Notes under the pieces: generated by a model
Seen by the model: the letters and a program-made list of their open reading frames with translations, nothing else
Told to the model about the DNA's origin: nothing
The model's database searches: none
In this document: positions 59,457 through 64,000 of the stretch, piece after piece
Numbering within the stretch: the first letter of the stretch is position 1
How the letters are laid out: every line of letters begins with the position of its first letter
DNA from: Eubacteriales bacterium
GTDB taxonomy: Bacteria > Bacillota > Clostridia > Lachnospirales > Lachnospiraceae
NCBI GenBank assembly: GCA_030536575.1
Contig: JAUNPS010000019.1
Span: 1 to 64,000 of the forward strand
Direction of reading: 5' to 3'
DNA length: 64,000 nt
Translations under genes and position numbers: made by a program

Positions 59457-60917
59457 ATGACACAGGAAGGAAACGATATCAGAACGATCACAGAAGAACG
59501 CTGCTGCGGGTGTGCCGCCTGTGCAAACGCCTGTCCGGCGGACGCGATTTCCATGGAGGAAGGCGCGGAAGGGTTTTCCTTCCCGGTGATCCATCCGGAC
59601 GCCTGCATTCATTGCGGAAAATGCCTGAAAGTTTGTCCGGTATCTGAGAAAGCGGAAAAAGAGCCGTTTCCTCATGCGAAAAGCCCGCAATGTTTCGCCG
59701 CGGCAGCGGAGGATGCGATCCGGCTGAAAAGCTCTTCCGGCGGGATTTTCCGTGTCCTTGCGGAAGAAATTCTAGCGAAAGAGGGCGTCGTCTACGGCGC
59801 GGCCTGGGAAGGACTGACCGTACAGCATATCCGCGTCACGGAGAAAGAAATGCTTGCCAGACTTTCCGGTTCCAAATATGTCCAGAGCCGGATCGGCAGT
59901 ACGTACCGCCAGGTAAAAGAGGATCTGGAGCAGCAAAGGCAAGTGCTGTTTTCCGGTACACCCTGCCAGAACGCAGGACTTTTGCGTTATTTACAGAAAG
60001 ATTATGAAAATCTGACGACAGTAGATATCGTCTGTCACGGCGTGCCTTCTGAAAAGCTTTTTCAGGCCTATCTGGCGGATGTTCACGGAAAGGAAAACGT
60101 GAAATCCGTAGCGTTCCGAACCAAAGAGTTTGGTCAGAACTGTGCGAACGGCGTTGTCACCTACCAAAACGGAAAGAAAAAAATGATTTCCGCTAGCCTG
60201 GACCCCTTCGAAAAAGGGTTCCATAAATCCTTGTTTCTGCGGAAGTCCTGTTATGAATGCCGCTATGCGGCTCCGCCAAGGGCAGCAGATTTCACCCTCG
60301 GCGATTTCTGGGGGCTGGAGAAATATAATCCCGCTTTAAAAGACGAACGGGGCGTTTCCGTGGTGCTGTTAAACACCGAAAAAGCGGAAAAAATGTGGAC
60401 AGAGCTTTCCCAAAAGCTGTCCCTGTGTGAAAAAGTACCGCTGGAGACTGCACTGAAAAGCAACCGTTTCCGAAAAAAGAGCCGCCGTCATCCGGCGCGG
60501 GAGCGCTTTTTCCGGCTTTGGCCGAATTTCCGGTTTTCGGACGCCGTCTCGTATGCGATGGAAAACCGTTACGACGTCCAGTTCCGGTATCAGGGAGACG
60601 CCGACCGGGAAAAACTGGAAGCATCACTGGAACAGATCGCGAACCAGGAAGGTGTTACCGTCTGTTTGGAGGGCCATCTGGATGCCGTGTGGAAAGTGTC
60701 CGTATCTGGACTGGACGAACTTCTGGCTGGTCGTGATCCTTCGGAACTGACGGCAGAAGAAAGCGAGCGTCTCCGAAAACTGATGCACAGCAAGCCGCCT
60801 TTTGCAGAAAGAACGAAACAAAAAGCCAAGGAAGCCTGGCATGCGGCGGTATCCGGCGCCGCGGACAGCCTTTCGCCCAAAATGAAAGACCGATTGAAAC
60901 GCGTCCTGAAAAAATAG
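59457..60917 (+). CDS. FrhB-like iron-sulfur protein (coenzyme F420 hydrogenase/dehydrogenase beta family)
   Basis: 486 residues. Two [4Fe-4S] motifs occur in the first 60 residues: CCGCAACANACP and CIHCGKCLKVCP. The FrhB core follows with SSGGIFRVLAEEIL, FSGTPCQNAGLLRYL near 165, CHGVPSEKLF, and a cluster-type CYECRYA with DFTLGDFWG. Homologues are often paired with pyruvyl-transferase-family genes in polysaccharide loci, and their substrate is unsettled. The last 130 residues are helical and basic at the end. A redox step on a nucleotide sugar or the glycan is possible but speculative. Confidence 0.8.
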   Translation: MTQEGNDIRTITEERCCGCAACANACPADAISMEEGAEGFSFPVIHPDACIHCGKCLKVCPVSEKAEKEPFPHAKSPQCFAAAAEDAIRLKSSSGGIFRVLAEEILAKEGVVYGAAWEGLTVQHIRVTEKEMLARLSGSKYVQSRIGSTYRQVKEDLEQQRQVLFSGTPCQNAGLLRYLQKDYENLTTVDIVCHGVPSEKLFQAYLADVHGKENVKSVAFRTKEFGQNCANGVVTYQNGKKKMISASLDPFEKGFHKSLFLRKSCYECRYAAPPRAADFTLGDFWGLEKYNPALKDERGVSVVLLNTEKAEKMWTELSQKLSLCEKVPLETALKSNRFRKKSRRHPARERFFRLWPNFRFSDAVSYAMENRYDVQFRYQGDADREKLEASLEQIANQEGVTVCLEGHLDAVWKVSVSGLDELLAGRDPSELTAEESERLRKLMHSKPPFAERTKQKAKEAWHAAVSGAADSLSPKMKDRLKRVLKK

Positions 60918-60940
60918 AAAAATCCGCGCCGCGTTTGGAA

Positions 60941-60967
60941 TGGAACGCGGTACGAGTGAATAACAAC
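60941..60967 (+). repeat. Possible right-end remnant of the 142-bp repeat
   Basis: TGGAACGCGGTACGAGTGAA resembles the element's TGGAACGAGGTACGAGTGAA with one change, followed by TAACAAC where copies have CAGTAAC. The rest of the element is missing. It lies between the FrhB-like and second pyruvyl-transferase-like genes. Confidence 0.6.
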
Positions 60968-60995
60968 GCAACAAAGGGAAAAGCAGGTGAGAGAG

Positions 60996-62186
60996 ATGGA
61001 AAAGCATTATGACGTAGGCATTTTAGGAGTCTGGTTCGGCTGTAATTATGGCAGCATTGCCACCTACTATGCCCTGGAAAAGACCATCGAATCCTTCGGA
61101 AAGACCGTGCTGATGGTACACCGGCCCCGGCTGGAAGCCGACGACGGCCGGATGAAAGGGAGACACTCCATCCGGTTTGCCGAGGAGCACTACGACATCA
61201 GCAAATCCTACCACGTCTCCGAGATCGGGGAGCTGAATCAGCTCTGCGACGCATTCGTGCTGGGAAGCGACCAGCTCTGGAACTACGGCGTGACGAAAAT
61301 TTTCGGGCACAGCTATTTTCTGGATTTTGCCGCCCCGGAGAAGAAGAAAATCGCTTACGCCACATCCTTTGGCGGGAATCAGTTCCTGGCTCCCTGGTCA
61401 TTTACGAAAGAGGCCGCGCGCTGTATGCGCCGGATGGACGCCGTGTCCGTGCGGGAAGCGGACGGCGTCAAACTCTGTCAGAACCTGTTCGGGGTACAAG
61501 CGACCCATGTTCTGGACCCGGTGCTGATGAGTGATCCGGCCATCTTGTCTGACCTGGCGGAAAAGTCCCAAAGACGGGAAGAAGCCCCCTACATTGCCGC
61601 TTACATCCTGGATCCCACGCCCGAAAAGCGGGAAGCGCTGCTTTACGCCTCCCAAAAGCTGGACAAAAAGCTCGTGAACATGCTGGACGGCTGGTACAAT
61701 AAATTCCCGGCAAACAAACGGAAACTGAACCTGGAAAACACCATCGAAAAACTGCAGGTAGAAGAGTGGCTCTGTTACTTTAAATACAGCGATTTCGTAA
61801 TCACAGATTCCTTCCACGGCACCTGTATGGCCATCTTGTTCCGGAAGCCCTTTATCGCCATCGGAAATCCGGGCCGGGGCACCTCCCGGTTTGAATCCCT
61901 GCTCGGTTCCTTTCATCTCTGGAACCGCTATGTGGAAGACGCCGCGAAAATCCAGGAAGATGCATCCTTATTCGAACCCGTCGATTATGAGGCTGTAGAT
62001 CGCATTCTGAATCCGGAGCGGGAGCGCTCCAGGACATGGCTGCGGGATGCCCTGAACGAGGAGGCGGAAAAGAAGGCGCCGTCGGTTCTGTGGCGGGTGC
62101 GGGGAATGCTTGGGAGGGCAAAGTTTTGCGCGTCGTATTATTTGAGGGCGGCGGGGAGGAAAGTGCTGGCGAAACTGCGGAGATAG
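60996..62186 (+). CDS. Polysaccharide pyruvyl transferase family protein, second copy
   Basis: 396 residues. LGVWFGCNYGSIATYYAL, LGSDQLWN near residue 86, SVREADGVKL, VLDPVLM and VITDSFHGTCMAILF near 268 match the paralogue at 57161 motif for motif; AAYILDP is also shared. ATG 60996 with AGGTGA five bases upstream is preferred; GTG 60987 is an alternative with GGGAA before it. The C-terminus is basic (RAAGRKVLAKLRR). The order transferase-glf-FrhB-transferase suggests duplication around a functional core. Confidence 0.8.
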   Translation: MEKHYDVGILGVWFGCNYGSIATYYALEKTIESFGKTVLMVHRPRLEADDGRMKGRHSIRFAEEHYDISKSYHVSEIGELNQLCDAFVLGSDQLWNYGVTKIFGHSYFLDFAAPEKKKIAYATSFGGNQFLAPWSFTKEAARCMRRMDAVSVREADGVKLCQNLFGVQATHVLDPVLMSDPAILSDLAEKSQRREEAPYIAAYILDPTPEKREALLYASQKLDKKLVNMLDGWYNKFPANKRKLNLENTIEKLQVEEWLCYFKYSDFVITDSFHGTCMAILFRKPFIAIGNPGRGTSRFESLLGSFHLWNRYVEDAAKIQEDASLFEPVDYEAVDRILNPERERSRTWLRDALNEEAEKKAPSVLWRVRGMLGRAKFCASYYLRAAGRKVLAKLRR

Positions 62187-62283
62187 AATTTCTCACAATT
62201 CCATCACATTCTTCTGCTATACTGAAACATCAGGGCGGATTCCACGATCACCCGCCGAAAAAGATTGATTAGGACGGTAAAAT

Positions 62284-63987
62284 ATGAAAGAAAATCGTTT
62301 ACAACAGAAAAAACTGGACATTCTCATCCCGCTTTCTCTGTACGTGCTTCTGCTGGTCTACAAAATCATCGTCGTCGTTCCCCTGCGCAGCCAGCCTCAG
62401 GTCTCCGACGAATTTACCTACATTAAAATGACGCGCATGCTCCTCGAAAACGGAAGCTATAACAGCGTCCAGTACCCCTTGCTTTATCCTTTGTATTTGA
62501 TGCCGTCCCTCCTGTTCGGCGATCATTTTTATACGGCCATGAAAGTTATGGGAGCGATCTCCTCCGCTTTCGTTCCAGTCTGCACCTATGCCATCGCCAG
62601 ACTCTACCTGAATCCGGAGAAGAGCATGATCCCGGCCGCATTTTCCGCCGTGATCCCCTACCATTACGTGACGACAATGACGATCATGAGCGAAAATCTG
62701 TACTTTCCGCTGTTCCTGCTGGAAATCTACCTGGTTCTCCGCCCGCGCAAACGCGTTGTCCTCAGCGATATCGGTTTCGGCGCATTGCTGGGCGCTTTAT
62801 TCATGACCCGACATATTACCTTTGTCGCAATCCCGGTTTTCCTTTTCGCGTGGCTTCTGCGTGAGCTTGAAGAAAAAAGAAACTGGAAATCCATCATCGG
62901 CCGCGGTGTTCTGGTCGTCGCATGCATGTGCCTCGTCTATTCGCCCTGGGTTATCATGTGCCGGAGCTACGGGCACGGATTTAAAGAAATTTTAGGATTC
63001 AAGATCGCTTCCAAGACGAATCCGGAACAGCTCACATGGAAACGGCTGATTATGGTAGCAGGCTTTTACCTTTGCTATTTTTCCCTGATTCTGGCTCCGG
63101 TTCTGGGACTCCTTTTTAAGTCCATCCGCGCTTTGAATCTAAAAAAGCTGTTCTGCAGCTATAACCGCCTTTGGGTCGTTGTCTGCGGCCTGGCCGCCGC
63201 CTTCTTCGTGGCAGTCACCAGACACTCCTGGCGTGCCAACTACAATTATCCGGATTTCGAAAAAATCAAAGGCCGCTACCTGATTTACTTCCCAATCCTG
63301 TTTGTCCTTCTGGGAACGGTCGTCCTTTTCCGGGAAAAGCCCAAATTTAAAAAGAAATGGTTCAATATCCTGGTGACCTACCTGCTCCCCGTAGGAATGA
63401 TCATCGGGGCATACCTGATCGATATCGAAGGGGTTGCCTATCCATTGCAGAGCACCTTCATCGGTTCCATTGAATCCACGGACGGCCAGAAAATCAAGCT
63501 GATCGGCCCGGCCTTCGTCGTTATCGTCAGCCTGTTTCTTCTATACTATCAGTATCTTTACGACTTTGCCAAAGAAGCCAGGAAGAAAAATCTGACCCTG
63601 ATTTTCGGCGTCGGGATTCTGCTGATCGAAATCTGGGGAATGACCGCGTACCTTTCTTATTTAAAAGGCGTAAACGATAAACAGAACCAGACAAATAACC
63701 GCTACGCGGCAGAGCTGCGGGACACCGTCGAAGAGCTGGATCTCCCGGAAGGGACGTACATTTATGCGGCAAGCATGCCCCAATTCACCTATGTTTCGCG
63801 GGCCTTCACCTTCTGGCAGATCGACGAAGTGAACCTGGTGAAGAAAAAATCCAGCGTTCCGGAAGACATTTCCGAGTATTACGTCATCACCGATGAGACA
63901 GAAGAATTTGCAGAGATCACCGAAGAAGTGATTGAAGTCTATGACTGGAAGGATAAGGAGTATTATCTATTGAAAGTACAGGATTGA
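62284..63987 (+). CDS. GT-C-like polytopic membrane glycosyltransferase
   Basis: 567-residue membrane protein. The first loop, SQPQVSDEFTYIKMTRMLLENG near residues 36-57, has the Asp-Glu pair after the first helix that marks GT-C enzymes using polyprenyl-phosphate sugars. About eleven helices follow, then a soluble C-terminal domain of about 100 residues (LDLPEGTYIYAASMPQFTYV). It resembles PMT/ArnT-type proteins but has no specific family match that I recognise. It probably adds an extracytoplasmic sugar to the glycan. It is 97 bp after the previous gene, with TATACT near 62216 a possible weak -10. Confidence 0.72.
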   Translation: MKENRLQQKKLDILIPLSLYVLLLVYKIIVVVPLRSQPQVSDEFTYIKMTRMLLENGSYNSVQYPLLYPLYLMPSLLFGDHFYTAMKVMGAISSAFVPVCTYAIARLYLNPEKSMIPAAFSAVIPYHYVTTMTIMSENLYFPLFLLEIYLVLRPRKRVVLSDIGFGALLGALFMTRHITFVAIPVFLFAWLLRELEEKRNWKSIIGRGVLVVACMCLVYSPWVIMCRSYGHGFKEILGFKIASKTNPEQLTWKRLIMVAGFYLCYFSLILAPVLGLLFKSIRALNLKKLFCSYNRLWVVVCGLAAAFFVAVTRHSWRANYNYPDFEKIKGRYLIYFPILFVLLGTVVLFREKPKFKKKWFNILVTYLLPVGMIIGAYLIDIEGVAYPLQSTFIGSIESTDGQKIKLIGPAFVVIVSLFLLYYQYLYDFAKEARKKNLTLIFGVGILLIEIWGMTAYLSYLKGVNDKQNQTNNRYAAELRDTVEELDLPEGTYIYAASMPQFTYVSRAFTFWQIDEVNLVKKKSSVPEDISEYYVITDETEEFAEITEEVIEVYDWKDKEYYLLKVQD

Positions 63988-64000
63988 CTTTATGGTATTT

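Noticed and set aside
62190-62222. Promoter before the last membrane-protein gene
   Set aside because: TATACT near 62216 is a fair -10, but no acceptable -35 occurs 16-18 bp upstream, so it is mentioned only in the gene entry.

Overview
The window comes from the chromosome of a Gram-positive, endospore-forming clostridium, most likely a Lachnospiraceae-type Firmicute. The evidence is a MurE with the DNPR motif of meso-diaminopimelate enzymes, a complete spoIIGA-sigE-sigG sporulation cluster with recognisable Spo0A and SigF/SigG-type promoter elements, a Spo0E-like microprotein, frequent TTG starts, strong Shine-Dalgarno sites and housekeeping gene orders typical of clostridia. The assignment rests on gene content and order; no rRNA or tRNA gene is present in the window.

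Layout. (1) 1-16220: a tightly packed plus-strand housekeeping run, murE-priA-def-fmt-zinc peptidase-rsmB-rlmN-prpC-prkC-rsgA-rpe-thiN, then ychF-lgt and a 50-residue Spo0E-like gene overlapping lgt, closed by an intrinsic terminator. Most genes overlap or abut. (2) 16221-16818: a 598-bp gap with a potentially structured segment, then a SigA promoter with three MraZ boxes. (3) 16819-30525: a division and cell-wall cluster, mraZ-rsmH-ftsL-two class B PBPs-mraY-murD-ftsW/spoVE-murA-ftsQ-ftsZ. murG, murC, murB and ftsA are absent; murA occupies the place between ftsW and ftsQ. (4) 30563-35114: divergent aroE/aroD, then spoIIGA-sigE and sigG. (5) 35203-37802: two convergent genes for secreted proteins with choline-binding-type repeats, one an SGNH hydrolase and one a metallo-beta-lactamase-fold protein resembling pneumococcal phosphorylcholine esterase. 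(6) 37803-63987: a large surface-glycan locus: a structured leader, two LicD proteins, a Wzx-type flippase, many GT2 glycosyltransferases, DUF2304/DUF2142 and other polytopic proteins, a polyprenyl glycosylphosphotransferase, a Wzm/Wzt-type ABC exporter, a GlfT2-like transferase, UDP-galactopyranose mutase, two pyruvyl-transferase-family proteins flanking an FrhB-like iron-sulfur protein, and a GT-C-like membrane protein.

How it fits together. The first two thirds make, assemble and regulate peptidoglycan and the division machine and begin the mother-cell and forespore programmes. The last third appears to build and export a wall polysaccharide with galactofuranose, probably decorated by LicD-type phospho-substituents. 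The two choline-binding-repeat proteins next to it could bind or trim that polymer; this link is inferred.

Most unusual: a family of 142-bp elements with 11-bp terminal inverted repeats (five copies plus possible remnants) set at gene ends in both the division cluster and the glycan locus. In three copies the upstream gene's stop codon lies in the element. Second, the roughly 200-nt leader before licD has one arm that can pair with either of two identical partners, a riboswitch-like layout matching no class I recognise.
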